NCBI GenBank assembly: GCA_023055425.1
Contig: JALGPY010000004.1
Span: 62,891,718-62,955,717, forward strand
Source of the DNA: Linanthus parryae
Taxonomy: Eukaryota; Streptophyta; Magnoliopsida; Ericales; Polemoniaceae
Reading direction: 5' to 3'
Length of the DNA: 64,000 nucleotides
How positions within the stretch are numbered: position 1 is the stretch's first letter; every line of letters begins with the position of its first letter. Of the stretch, positions 10,843-23,540 are shown one piece after another. The translations under genes were made by a program, and so were the position numbers. Under the pieces are notes generated by a model. That model did no database searches. It worked only from the letters and a program-made list of their open reading frames with translations, and was not told the DNA's origin.

Positions 10843-13840
10843 TCATTCATGCTTGTTTTTCATAGACTGACTACTTGATTGAGACCAGAAGTATTCCTCT
10901 TTACTATCACACTCAAGTGGTATTTGTGCAGAATAATCTTCCGGATCGTCTACTTGTTCAACGGAGTCCAACGGAGTACTGGGGCATGTTGTCCTGTTGT
11001 GTCCCAGCTCCTTGCAGTTGCCACACCTCCTTCTCTTGTCTTTCTTGGGTCCTTTTTGGCATTTAGTGTCCTGGGGGTTCGGATTCTTCACATGGGAATA
11101 GGGATTTTCTTCCTTCTTAATCTCTCTTTGTGTAACCTGAAAAGAATTCGAAATCATTCTCTGCATTTTTCGAATCCCGTCGGACATATGCTCTTTGAAG
11201 AACTTAATTGTCTCGCCAATAGTACGGCCCAAATGATGATACAGTTGAACTTCGCTCCTCGTGGAAGCCCGACGCGAGGCTTGCAAATCTGGGTCATCAC
11301 TTTTCTTCCCAACAGGCTCCTTCATTTATGGCTCTGTTCGGTAGAATTCTTTGTCAGTTTTTGTCCACCTTTTGGCAATTAAAGAGTTTGGGATCCTCTG
11401 TACACCCTTTTGTTTCAGAACAAACAACATGTGTTTGCAAATCATATAAGATGTTTCCCAACGAAAACACGTGCACCGGAGATGCTTATTATCCTGACGA
11501 CATTGAACAACTTGCTGAAGCAAGAAAAGATAGGGTGGTTAGAAATTAAGAAGGAAATGAGAATACAAATGAACACAAGGATAGACATATTGTAGCCTGG
11601 TACTAGATAAAAGAGGACAATAGTTCAAAGACTGTGACATTAATAATTAGTTGCAATACTTTAACACTTAAGATATCAGTACTAACAGTAAGGAAACATG
11701 AAAAGATTATTTAGCAATAAAAATGCAGTTCATGAGTACATAGTATATAAATATGTAAGTGGAAGCAGATGTACATATCAGGGATTTCTTGATTTGACCT
11801 TTCATCACGTAGAACTAGTCCAAGCTATCTTCTGGAATAGTTTTGACTTCCAACACTCTATAATCATCACCCTTTGGAGCTTGTATCCTGAACATGTTAA
11901 AGACATTTTCGGTGCATGGCATTCGAGTTGGTGAACCCTGTTGTTATCACGGGGTCTGATTGGTCAGAGCGATGGTGTGCCTTACGCTCGTTGTTGCGTA
12001 GCTTGTCAACCCCGGTCTTGAATCCCTTGCAAGCATTGGTCAATTTGTCCGAGTAGGACATATAATCCTTGACGAAACTGTTGATGAGAGCATCTTGAGT
12101 TCGTCGTTTGCAAGGCGAAGAAATGATCCTTCAAGTATGTCTCCGCCCACAAGTGCCGGTTCATATATGTGACCAAGACCCAGTTCCTGTCAGCAATGTC
12201 CCATCTGTTAACCATTGCATGCCAATCATATGCCAAAAATTTTCAGGTTTCCTACTACGCAAGGATTTTTTAAAATCAACCATGAAGGCTTCTCCCAACT
12301 GCAGATTAGCCTGGGCGTTCCGACAAAGATGCCAAGAACACAGACAATGTCTTGCCTCTGGGAAATTTTTTAGAATAGCATTTCTCATTGCCAAATCGCC
12401 ATCCGTGATGACGGACAGAGGTTTCTTATTATTCATTACCTTCATTAGACACTTCAAAACCCAATCATACGTTCTGCAGTCTCGTCGTTGAGAAAAGCAC
12501 GGGCAAAAATAGTCGTCTGGTAGTGATTATTCACGCCAGATAGAATTACAAGTGGTTTTTGATACATGTTGGTCTTTTACGTTGCATCAAAAATGAGTAC
12601 ATCACCAAATCTCTCGTAATCTACCACTGATCTTCTATCACACCAGAATACACTTTGAAGCTCATTATTTTTACCTGTTCTGAACCTACAAACAAAATAA
12701 ATAATACTTAAGGAAACAGAAAGATTAGTTAAATAAATGATGTTAACTCTAACGTTTATGAGTGTAACTTTTAACAGTTTAGATAATGATTTTAACTAAT
12801 ATGTAAGCAGTGACCAGAATACTAGTTTGTCCTTAACATATAAGATAGCATGTTTAATAGTTAAGAAGTTAATCTTACTCCCTGAACACGCCATAGTGAC
12901 TGTGCTTCAAACTGTCAATGTACATCAAGGTCTGCTGCCCATCTCCTTCATTTGAATATATCTTGTCCAGAGAAACCATTTTATTGTAAAGATCCTTCTG
13001 TGTGTAACCCAACTGGTTACAACCACCTGCTTGTTTAACCATCAAAAGAAAGATTTGGCAATACTTGATCCCCACCTCCTTCAAAGATGTGATCTGTTTA
13101 ACATGAGTCTCGCTGACCTTTCGGTGTGACCAGTGGTTGCTCGTGCATTGTGGTTCCGAAAGTTCCTGTGAATGACCGGGTTCGAATAGAACCCATCTTA
13201 AAAGGCTTGGTAGGTGAAGTTCTTGATATTTTTATACGAGCCTTGCAGACACACCTAGTGTTTCTGGTATGCTCCCGTTTCCTATTTTCTTTGTACGGGA
13301 CCTTCTCGGAGCGCAAGCCTTGTCGGACATACGTAGATCCTTGACTTTATGCATTCTTTCATTTCCGGGTCGAAATACCTGCGGTTGCACCTTCTAATCC
13401 CAAAGTCAAGAATTAGTGCGTAGAGGTTGTACCAGTCATAAGCCTGCACCTCATTTTCAAAAGTCATTGCCATAACATCTTCCTTGGTAACCATTATTCC
13501 TGCATACAACTTAAAATTCCTATTTACATAACTTGAGTCATTAACTTAAACTTAAAGATCGCATACCTGGGATCTCTCCATTTGGAAATTCCATAATAGA
13601 GTTTCTGGTTGTATCTTCTCCATAGTTCTCTGTAAGAGTGATGTCCAAACATTCATCTTCATCCAAGACCTCAAAATTGTATTCTTCTTCCTCATAATCA
13701 TAAGGCAAAGATACCAAACCTTTGCCACAAACTCCACTCTCACAAATTTCGCTCCCTCTCATCTGAAGTTGGTTTGTTTCACTTCCTGGTTCTCTGATTG
13801 ACTTCCTTCTCAACCTGATATTCAAAGAAGAAGACCCCAA
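10843..13840 (-). pseudogene. FAR1/FHY3-family MULE transposase, broken
   Basis: Minus-strand blocks follow the FAR1-related/MULE order. First is an acidic N-terminus (13541-13840), then the FAR1 DNA-binding domain (FENEVQAYDWYNLYA, DFGIRRCNRR at 13282-13509; CKARIKIS and EQPLVTP at 13098-13316). A linker follows (YCQIFLLMVKQAGGCNQLGY, 12875-13084). The DDE core has FGDVLIFDAT near 12600, ITDGDLAMRNAI near 12400 and CLCSWHLCRNAQ near 12340. Next come YMNRHLWAETYLKDHFF near 12130 and a SWIM finger (CTCFRWETSYMICKHMLFVL, 11326-11523). The tail has a CCHC-like knuckle (CGNCKELGHNRTTCP, 10843-11325). An in-frame stop at 11326-11328 and several frameshifts disable it. Probable introns lie at 12687-12874 and 13510-13540. 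Homologous host proteins (FHY3/FAR1) are transcription factors, but the context here is a transposon. Confidence 0.8.
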
Positions 13841-14718
13841 CCACCAAAAAGTATTATTTCATTATTTTGGAAACAAATTTTTTAAAGACATGAAGAATTC
13901 TTCAAGTTATTACCTTAACAACTACGAAATCTATGAAAACTTTTTCTCCTCATTAATATATGGATGTAATATAATAAATTCCTCAGCTACCAAGACCGTG
14001 GTGTCAGTGAGTTGAAACTCTAACATTCTTGAACTTAGGTTTAAGATTTAAGATAGCAGCGTTAATAATTTAAAGAGAAACAATTCACTAAGCTTATTTT
14101 GTGGGCAGCAGAACCATCCAATGCCTAACATAAATGAACCAGACTAACCATATACTTAAATTCTAGCCACTATGGAAGGAAAAGCTGAAGTTTCGTCAAT
14201 GTTTATTTAACTCTGCTAACTACCAAGCCATATGAGGTGTTCATATGAAAGTGTTCCATCCTATCTAAGAATGTGAGATACCTTAAAATAGCAGATTTTC
14301 AAAGAAGAAGACCCCAACCACCAAAAAGTAGTATTGCACTATTTTGGAAACAAATTTTATGAAGACATGAAGAATGCTTTTAAGTTATTACCTTAACAAC
14401 TACGAAATCTCTGAAAAGTTTATCTCCTCATTAATATATGGATGTAATATAATAAATTCCTCAGCTACCAAGACCGTGGTGTCAGTGAGTTGAAACTCTA
14501 ACCTTCTTGAACTTAGTTTTAAGATTTAAGATAGCATAGTTAATAATTTAAAGAGAAACAATTCACTAAGCTTATTTTGTGGGCTGCAGAACAATTCAAT
14601 TCCTAACATAAATGAACCAGACCAACCATATACTACAATTCTAGCCACTTTGGCAGGAAAAGTTGAAGGTTCATCAATGTTGATTTAACTCTGCTAACTA
14701 CCAAGCCATATGAGGTGT
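13821..14718. repeat. Tandem duplication of a ~421-bp spacer
   Basis: Bases 13821-14241 recur at 14298-14718, offset by about 477, and are ~93% identical by eye. Both start TTCAAAGAAGAAGACCCC and end AACTACCAAGCCATATGAGG. The repeat covers the spacer between the ULP1 gene and the transposase gene, including the region just upstream of the transposase N-terminus, so it may have duplicated its promoter. Confidence 0.85.
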
Positions 14719-14834
14719 ACAAAAGATGCGACATCCAAAACAACCCACAACATCCAAAAGGACAGAAACATTGTTCATAAAACAAAGCCACAACAACATT
14801 ACATAAATTTACTTTTTCTGCTTCTTCCCCGCCG

Positions 14835-14881
14835 TCTTCTTCTTCTTCTTCTTCTTCTTCTTCTTCTTCTTCTTCTTCTTC
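14835..14881. repeat. (TTC)n / (GAA)n microsatellite
   Basis: About 15 uninterrupted TTC units. On the minus strand they lie at the end of the ULP1 gene, where the other copy (37313-37366) has a short GAAGACGAGGAGG sequence instead, so the run is a local expansion. Confidence 0.95.
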
Positions 14882-14888
14882 GCAGACC

Positions 14889-17800
14889 TCAATGCAACAA
14901 AGGAAACAGTCGGATACCTGCGGTACAAACTGTAAAATGCATACGACGGTCCTCATCCTCCATGATTTCCTTTAAACCATGATAATTCTGGTTAGATACG
15001 CAGTTATAGCTCGATCTCGCCATTTCACTAGCAATCCAGATTCTGAGGTTGGGAGCGCGGATAGAGAACTTCTTCTTTGGAACTGGAATCAGGTCCCTCA
15101 AATGACTCATGAAGAAGCAAACATGAGGACCACACTCATTCCTGACAGATAAACATAGAATGCAGTTTTAATATATATCACAGATATTCAAAGAGTTTAG
15201 TTAGTAATATTAAGTAGTTATCTTATTACCCATTTGATTGTTGGGGAACATCGTCGTTCATAAACCACACGGGCCAGCGTGTTATGTCATCATTGTATTA
15301 TGAGTAGTTGGTGAGCATTATGTGCATTTGCCCAACTTTGGCAGCAACATCTAACTCAGTATACCCCATGCCAGTATGCGAGTCCAAGATGAATATTTCT
15401 TTGTCAACAAAGGAAATAATGATCATGAACCAGTGAAGGTGATCGACATTCAACGGAACGGCGATCAAATCATTAAAAATTCAAAATAAAGTAAGTTATA
15501 CAAAAGAATAAAGTAGCTTGTATTGATAGTAATCGGAAGACTTACGTATCCCATCTCGCTCCACTCTCCTCCCGACTGATCGTGCGCCTTGAAGTATTAG
15601 AGGACTTTTGTGGGCTGAACAAGAATGATAACTAATCAGGTATTTTCCTAGATGAATTTTGAATTGAGTGATATCATAAAAATGACAAGACAATGAACTT
15701 ACATAATAACTTGTGCCGAGGAACCAAATCCCTTGATTCATTCGAATTCCCGGCTATGTTCATCAAGATGAAGGAATTGCATGTAAGCATCCATCACCTC
15801 TTCGTCAAACCACTTTTCTTCCCGGAGGCGCCATGCGGAAGACCTCGTCAGTTTAGCCATACCACCCATGTCAGCAACTTTCTCACTGCTGATTATATAT
15901 CATACACAGCCATAAGTACAAACATAATGCATGCCACACATATGAATTATTCAGGAATTTTGAATGTAAATAAAACTTACTTTGCCAATTCCAGTGGAAT
16001 ATAAAAATTCTTGCTGTTGTGTTCGTACGTGCTCGCATACTTGTGCGACATGTAGTAATGGAGCCAGCAATGTTCTGCTTCAGGTATAGGTGGGAGAGAT
16101 ATCAATTCTTTAGGATTCATGTGTTTCTTATACAACGATATCCTCGAAGACGCTCTAATGATCCAATATGCCTTTCCCTGGACAGTCCCAACCAAGTTTC
16201 CCCTTGGGTTCTTCGGAGAACCATGAACAAGGAATGGCTGGGGAGGTACATTGGAGGCCACCTAATAAATCAAAAAAAACCCATTAGGGGTGTTAAAACT
16301 TAAAAAATAAATCTCAAATATTAAGTTAATAAGGTTAACACATTTACCTCAGTGCTGGAGCTGATTGTGTAGACCACCTTCATGGGAGAGTTAACCTCAG
16401 CCTCCTCTATCTTCTACTTCTTCTTAGCTCTTAATTCTTCTTCACACTTTTCCTTATCTTTCTTCTTCTGAGCTCCTGCCTCTTCCCCCCTTTTCTTACC
16501 CCCTTCCTCTTCCTCCTTCTCATCTTCTTCATTCTTCTTCTCTTCTTCCTTCTTCTTCTCTTCTTCTTCCTCCTCGTCCTTCTTCTTCTCTTCTGCCTTC
16601 TCCTTATCCTTCCACAGGGCCAAAAGATCCTCTTTGTCAATATTTTCAAAAACCTGTCCCACAATACACTTCCAAGAATCCTCTGGTGGAGGTGGAGGCA
16701 GTAGTTGGACTACTGGTGCAACAACTTTCTCAATTTTGGGCTCATCATCACCTTTTTTCAACTTCAACTACATAGAAAGACAGAATTGAGAGACATAAAC
16801 TTAAGATAGTAATATTAATACATAAATAGGACACTTGAATATCATTTTTAAAGTTCACTCACATTCTTGTTTTGTTTGACATACTTCCATCTCTTCGAAA
16901 CATCAGAGGTTTCCCAGAATTTCAACCTTGAACTTTCTTCTTTTTCCTGGTATCCTTTTGGATTTTCCAGAAACATTGGGCAGAACTTTTCCATGTACAA
17001 AAGCTAGAAAAGTAAAATTAAGATGGAAGCATTTAAGAAATGGGCCTTAATGTTTTAAACTTCATGGTTAAAATAAGTGAAACAGAGTTAGAGATTTACC
17101 AAAGGAATCAGCACGCAACCAGTTCCGCGAAGGGTTGTCCCAGTCTCAGCCTTAACTTGTTGTGTCCTGAAGTGATCAAGCCATAAGGCTGCCCAGTTTA
17201 CCTCTTTCAGGTGCTCCAAATTAACAACTAGTTTAGCAAGACCTCTACGGACTCCTGCTCGTCCTATCGGCATTCCCGGTGCACCCAAGATCAAGCAAAC
17301 AGCCCTTTGTTTCCACTCATCATTTAACAGCAGCCTGTTCTCATCGGCCTGGAACCACGGAACATACTCACCGAAATTTGTGTTGTCCTTAACAATGCCG
17401 ATACTTTCTTCAACTCTGCGTAGAACAAGCGGATCAACCTCAGGAAACTATGTTTCTCCGTAGCATCGGATTCCAAATAGCCACCCGACAACTTCTGGTG
17501 TTATCTCCACGGTACGGCCGTGCGCTGTTAAGTACCCGTCGGTATCGAAGCACTTGTAAATGAAGTGGTTGAATTTCTATGGGGTTTCCTTGATCTTTAG
17601 GTGCTGCAGTCCTCCAAGGCCCACTCGTGCATCCATGCATTTTGTTCAACTGTCATTTCTTTAAAAAGATTGCGAACAGAGGGCAGGCTCATGTAACTCT
17701 GGAATCGACTTGGAATCTTCAACTTTTTTTCTGACTTGCCCTTCAGCTTGGCTTCATCCGCCTTCTTCTTCAACTTTTCCTTGTCCCTTGTCGACTTCCT

Positions 17801-19453
17801 TTTCAATGTACCTTCCCTTTTCCGCTTGTTTTTTTCTTTGGCAGCCGCTGTGAGATAAGGTTCCTTCTGGATATTGGTCATGCAATCCCACTCCAAGTTG
17901 ATGCTTTGTAGGACCTCTTTGGTCATCCTCATTTTAGGGTCTATTTTCCGAAGCTTGTGCATCCTCACATTTCTACAGAAATTATGAAAATCAACCCATA
18001 ATTTAAATTCATAGAGTCATACAAAAAATCAAACAACAACAAACAATTAAAATTAAAGCGAAATCCATTAGAGATGAAGTAATAACATGCAAACTTTAAC
18101 AGAAAGGGCAGTAAATATATTAGATAGAGATTTTAATACTTATGAAGTTAATTGCAGGAAAAGAGACGCATTATTTAACAAACTTTTTGTGAGAGTAAAC
18201 TCATACTTGAATCTGATGTAAGCATTCATGGCATTGCCATGGTGAGCTTCATCATGACTCTCATCCATTTCATCTCCCAGGTACTCATCCTCATATCCTT
18301 TGTATTCCTCCTCATCTCCCTTCTCTTCCTTCTCTTCCTCATCTGAATTCTCCTCATTTCTTTCTCTTCAATCTGTTTTTCCTTCTTGTTCTTCATCTTC
18401 TCAAAGCTGTATTTGCTTACATCATGATCCTCATCAATAGAGGGTTCCAAGGCTCTTTTCGCGTAGGTGTCTCGTTGCTCTTGTGGTAAATTGCAGAATA
18501 GTGCATACATCTGTACCAAAAGTTGGAGAGGCATATCCTTCCCTTTCAATTTTAAAGCATATTTCCTCTCCTCGTTGTCATATGTAAACAGTTGCAAATT
18601 AACAGTCATATGTAAACAGTTGCGAATAAAAGGCAATAAGTTTTTATAACAATAGAAGGAATTACCAATAATTAAGAAAACGCAATTCACAGTTAATTGT
18701 CAGCATAATAAATTACTGAAGTTAGAAATAGCAATACTTTAGATAGCAGATTTAATATTAAATTTCATGTTTTTTAACAGAAGATTACTTACATGAACAT
18801 GTCAAATCCAGGTGTGTGCTGGATGTTTTTTACTTCATCTTCGAAGCTCTTTCCCTTAGAAAACTTTTCTTTCCCCTTTTCTTCAATGGTTTTGGTGGGG
18901 GTGGCTTTTTGCGGGGTGACCTCCTTGGGATGTTCTCAATTTTGTCCTCCTCCGAAGCGAAATGAAGTTGCTTCTTGGCTTTCTTCTTCCTCTCAATGTT
19001 TTCCGTCTCTAGATTCTTTCTCTTCTCAACTGAGGCAGCAGCATCGACCAATTGGATTATGCCACTAGCATCCTCGAACTGTGTTCCTTCAACCATTGAT
19101 AAAGGAATAACTTTTGTTGAATCTACCCAGATTTGTCTACCAATTGCGTCGGTGGAGTTATGGTGTGCCTCCTTTGCCTCTTCATGTGAATCCCCTCCTC
19201 CAATTTCGATTTTGCTGGGGTTTCCCTCTTCCATTTTGGATCCACCATCTCCTACGGGTTCTTGAGGGCTAGATCCTCGATATTTGGTTGTGTTCAAGAC
19301 AAGAGTGAGGGGATTTGCGTTTAAAAGGACTTCCAAATTAACCGGAATAACCTCCTCCTCGATCGCAACTTCGTTTAGATCTGAAATCACCTGTTCGATG
19401 TCTTTGGAAGGTGAAATCTGCTCCGCAACACCTGTATCTTCCAGGTCCGCCAT
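14889..19453 (-). pseudogene. ULP1-like (C48) cysteine protease gene of a MULE, minus-strand copy
   Basis: The start MADLEDTG at 19453 sits in a good context (aaaccATGGCG), matching the start of the plus-strand copy. Exon 1 is acidic and ends in a Lys/Pro-rich stretch; its donor GTAAGT is at 18792. Blocks follow in the order of the other copy: an acidic exon near 18.2-18.6 kb, a basic exon (KEPYLTAAAKEKNKRKREG) at 17.6-17.97 kb, KFMGW-type middle exons, an E/K-rich coiled stretch (16414-16767), then the protease exons. The catalytic region reads LHWFMIIISFVDKE with FILDSHTG near 15.38 kb, VPQQ near 15.24 kb and NECG near 15.14 kb. These would be the His, Asp, Gln and Cys of C48 proteases, with Glu instead of Asp beside the Cys. 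An exon 1 frameshift (ending at 18830) and a stop in the catalytic exon show decay. ULP1 proteases normally cleave SUMO. Confidence 0.75.
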
Positions 19454-19496
19454 GGGTTTGTGATAGAGATGGAAGGGAAGTTGAATTCGGGAAACT

Positions 19497-19497
<1 letters not shown>

Positions 19498-19547
<50 letters not shown>
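19498..19547. repeat. (AG)n microsatellite in the 5' leader
   Basis: About 24 AG units just upstream of the ULP1 start. The plus-strand copy has a shorter CT run at the equivalent place (32609-32633), so this is an inherited leader feature that expanded here. Confidence 0.95.
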
Positions 19548-19551
<4 letters not shown>

Positions 19552-19794
19552 AGAGAAAAAATGTCGGGGAAAAAGTCACTGTGTTGTGTGGTTGCCTGTA
19601 ATGAAGAGGATGTGACAACTCACTTCAAAATTTTCAAAATTCAAATTTTTCAAAAAGTACTATCAACATTCTTACACACAAATACAAATAATTTAAAGGC
19701 TCCATCTTAATGTAACTAATTTTTTTTTTTCGTTTCTTCAGTTGTGGAGTGTCATAATAAATTTTATTTTGTATTATTGGGTTATTATTATATT

Positions 19795-20441
19795 AGTATT
19801 GCAATGACATTGTGTACAACCTCCAAAAACACAAGTATCGGCATCTTTGCGTATGGATTTGAGTGTGTCTTAAAATCTCCTTCTAAATATCTGAATATAA
19901 TGTCCATAATCCTAAACCCTAGAGATCACTCTATCTTATTTTTTTAATATACTTATCGCTGTAAAATTTTATTTACTTTTCGTTTGTTCATCGATTGATT
20001 AACTCAAGGAGTCACCATGAGTCCTAAATAACATAACACTTTCAAGTGTGGGAGTATTTTTAAAATATTCCAAGTTATAACTCTCTAATTAAACTAAGAG
20101 TGCCCAAAATGGACGAAAACTCGAGAATTTTACGTGTTCAATCATGAAATGTGCCCCATGCATGCCAAATGTATTTACGAGTTACAATTATGTCATTTAA
20201 ATGATCCAGATAGATTTGAAGTCACACCCAACTAGCAAAAGTGAGCAACGACGAATAGGTTGCAACCGGCTATCGACATTGCTAGACTTATCATTGTGAA
20301 AATGCACCATGTGTCCTAAAACTTCAAATTGGTATTAGGAAGTCATATAGTGTTCATAGGTCTTCAAAGGTGGGACCCATGATATGCATATACATCAATC
20401 GAACTCAATTTGGGTAATGGGTACCCATTGGAACATTGTTC
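19795..20441 (-). repeat. Inverted, diverged unit of the ~715-bp repeat
   Basis: Read on the minus strand this follows the tandem units at 20.4-32.3 kb almost throughout: AACCTCCAAAAAC near 19820, CTAAACCCTAGAGA near 19912, AGTCCTAAATAACATA near 20022, CATGAAATGTGCCCC near 20143, CTCAATTTGGGTAA near 20404. Identity is about 70%. It faces the direct units head to head at 20441/20442. It lies upstream of the minus-strand ULP1 gene just as the direct units lie upstream of the plus-strand one. Confidence 0.72.
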
Positions 20442-21703
20442 TATGCATCTCATGTGTGCCACCACTCAACACATACTAACACTATGTGGCCTTTTAAGAC
20501 CAATTTGGATACTTACAACACATGGTGACTTTTCACAACGTCAAGTCTCACAATGTCGATAGTCGGTTACACCCTATCCCTCGTTGTTCAATTCCCACAG
20601 TTGGGTGTCACCTCAAAACTCCCTTGGTCATTAAAATGACACAATTAGGACATTAAATCAAAGTTGGCATGCTGGGGGAACATTTCATGGCCGAACTCGT
20701 ACAATTATCTAGTTTCATTCATTTTTGGTCATTTTAGGTAACTTAGAGGAACAAAACTTGAAGTTATTTCAAAATAACTCCCTGCATTGTCATTGGTATG
20801 TTATTCAGGACACAAGGTGACACCCTGAGTCATTCAATCGGTGAAGAAACCAAAATAAGTGGCATTTGAAAGGGATATATATTATAAATTTTAAGATAAA
20901 GCCCTCTCAAGGGTTTAGCATTTAAGAAGATACATTTATATGTTTAGAATGAGATCTTAATACTCCATCAAATCAATACTCAAAGATGCCTATTTTTGGG
21001 TTTTTGGAGGTTGTGCACACTGCCATGCATGGTACAAACACAAGGGAGGCACACAGTCCTCAAATTGGGTACAGAATTATGTTGGTGATGTAGTTAATGG
21101 AAAATAAAAATGATTCCAATGGTTCCGCGTTACCCCAATTGAGTTTGATTGACGTCTATGCATCTCATGTGTGCCACCACTCAACACATACTAACACTAT
21201 GTGGCCTGTTAAGACCAATTTGGATACATACAACACATAGGTGACTTTTCACAACGTCAAGTCTCACAATGTCGATAGTCGGTTACACCCTTATCCCTCG
21301 GTGTTCAAGTCCCACTGTTGGGTGTCACCTCAAAACTCTCTGGCTCATTAAAATGACACAATTAGGACATTAAATCAAAGTTGGCATGCTGGGGGAACAT
21401 TTCATGGCTGAACTCGTACAATTATCGAGTTTTCATTCAATTTTTAGTCCTTTTAGGTAACATAGAGGAACAAAACTTGAAGTGATGTCAAAATAACACC
21501 CATCATTGTCATTGGTATGTTATTCAGGACATATGGCGACACCCTGAGTCATTCAATCGACGAAGAAACCAAAATAAGTGGCAATTTAAAGGGATATATA
21601 TTATAAATTTTAAGATAGAGCCCTCTCTAGGGTTTAGCATATAAGAAGATACACTTATATGTTAGAATGAGATCTTAATACTCCACCAAATCAATACTCA
21701 AAG

Positions 21704-23127
21704 TGTTGGAATAGATGCCCTAGAGGCAATCTAGTTTAGTATGAATTTATTTTGGCTAGAACGTTCATTGTATTATTTATTGGATATTTAATATAATGAA
21801 GTTCTTAGATTTACAACATTTTTGTTTATCTTAAATATCCCTAGTCCAGTATGATGATTAATAGGACAATCATCTATAGACTAGTATGGGGTTGGATTGA
21901 TATGGAGATAACATGATCCAACACATAGGTGTGCATTAAGGGTAATGGCGCACTGGATTGACCCATCTCCGAGAAGGCTACATACATGTTATGTTAAGTC
22001 ACAAGTGCTTCTCGTGGTGAAATGGTATTGTCATCCTTAGACTTGAAGTCGCTAGATATTCTAGTTGTGGATTTTGTGATTTTGGTAGCGTTAAACGCTA
22101 CACCGTAACTGGGTAGTTATAAAGGCGTGTACCGGTTACAATAAGAAGCAAGCTTAGAGATCGTAGAGGACGTAGAGAGAACTTTTCCTTACCACATAAC
22201 AGGAGCAAATATCCTAAGCCACTCGAGGGATAGTGCTTATAGAATGTCTGGCCAGACTCAAATAAATCAATATAAGATATTGATGTTATTTGCACGAATA
22301 AGGCCATTCCCAGGATCGAGAAACTGTGAATTGGATATACGAGTGTGACTTGTATGTCTCGTGTCCAATCCGGATATGGAGACAAAGGGAAGAGACAATT
22401 ACTTGTATAAGAATTGTCGGATGACTATTCTATTAGTTGGCTAGAATGGATGTTTTGCTAGAAACCGCTCCATATTAGCAAATTGTTGCTACCAACTAGA
22501 TAGAATTATGGGGTCACACGCCATATAGAGTTGAACTAGATTTGAGAATTAATTAATATGATTAATTAATTAGAAGGATCACTTTGCAACACCTTGCAAA
22601 CTTAGTAGGACTAATTTGAAAGGAAGGGACTAAACCGAATTCTAGTAGGACTAGAATAGGTCATTTAGGTAGTCGGCAAGGAATTGTTGGACTATATAAA
22701 GGATGCTCCTTCCTTCCTTCCCACACTTATGAGCCTTTTGATCATAACTTGAGTGGGAGAGAACAAAAGGAGAGAGAGCAGGCAAGCAAAGGAGGCCGAC
22801 CGCCCCCCTTGCCGCTGCCCCCTATCTCGTCGGCCACCAAGGAGGACGTCACCTCCTTGTTTCCTCATGTTGCGTGATTTATTATTCCTCTTCCTCCATT
22901 CCTAGCTAGTACAAAGGAGAAGGAAGATCTAGATCTCAACTCTAGGCATGGATCAACCATAGAGACGTGACATAATTCACGTTACAAGTCATCACAGGAG
23001 AAACCCTAAGGTGTGTAACTTGATTTCTTCCCTTACCATCGTTATGTCTCTTGTCCTGTGATCCTTGGAGGGTATTGAATGGATGAATTATGTTTTTCTG
23101 CTGTGTATCCATGATCAAAACCCTACA
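21704..23127 (+). repeat. 5' LTR of the 8.5-kb copia
   Basis: The 1424-bp LTR is bounded by TG...CA. A TATA box (CTATATAAAGGA) at about 22692-22703 lies upstream of a CTTCCTTCC-rich likely transcription start, so the promoter is recognisable. Confidence 0.92.
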
Positions 23128-23128
23128 G

Positions 23129-23140
23129 TGGTATCAGAGC
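23129..23140 (+). promoter_or_regulatory. Primer-binding site (initiator-Met tRNA)
   Basis: TGGTATCAGAGC begins two bases after the LTR end, extended by CA to 14 matching bases. Confidence 0.85.
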
Positions 23141-23507
23141 CACAGGTCGTAGAGCATAAATGTGGTTTATGTGTTACGTTTTGATAGTTTTACACTTTAA
23201 ATTTATTGTTTATCGCGTAAAACAAGACAAATCAAGCATATGATGCAATTTTTCAATAATAATTCATAACAAGACATAATTTTTGCATTGGATGCATGAA
23301 TTAGTGAGTTTGAGAAATTTTAGGATCTTAGATCTAGGGTCTGGGCATCCTATGGAAAGGAGTTCTTTTCAACATGGAAACAACCAAACTTGGGCACCAA
23401 GCAAGGGAGTTGTTTTGGAAACAACTCCCAAAGGAGGTTCAGCCCCCCTAGGGGACAGCCCCTCCTTGCTTTCTCCCAAGTAAGGGACGGTTAAGGGGCC
23501 GGGGCAG

Positions 23508-23540
23508 CCCTAGCCCACGGCCTAGCCGTGTGGGCTAGGG
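23508..23540. other. GC-rich hairpin in the copia leader
   Basis: CCCTAGCCCAC (23508-23518) pairs perfectly with GTGGGCTAGGG (23530-23540) across an 11-base loop, within an unusually GC-rich patch (about 23480-23600) of an otherwise AT-rich leader. Retroelement leaders often hold dimerisation or packaging hairpins; that role here is inference. Confidence 0.65.

Larger units (their letters stand above)
10400..20441 (-). mobile_element. Large MULE-like element with FAR1-type transposase and ULP1-like protease
   Basis: The minus strand carries, in order, an upstream repeat unit (20441-19795), a ULP1-like gene (19453-14889), a duplicated spacer (14718-13821) and a FAR1/MULE transposase pseudogene (13840-10843). 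A closing segment near 10400-10500 holds GGGACCAC, a T/A-rich run and AGGGACGCA-like motifs, which recur at the end of the second ULP1 element near 38545-38660. Plant MULEs carrying ULP1-like genes are known (for example Arabidopsis Kaonashi). I infer a single ~10-kb MULE-type element. I found no clear terminal inverted repeat or target duplication, so its limits are approximate. Confidence 0.55.

Noticed and set aside
14710..14982. Poly-Leu open frame on the plus strand
   Set aside because: Created by the TTC microsatellite.
16431..16664. Arg/Lys-rich frame overlapping the minus ULP1 coiled exon
   Set aside because: Shifted frame of an E/K-rich exon; the homologous plus copy supports the other frame.
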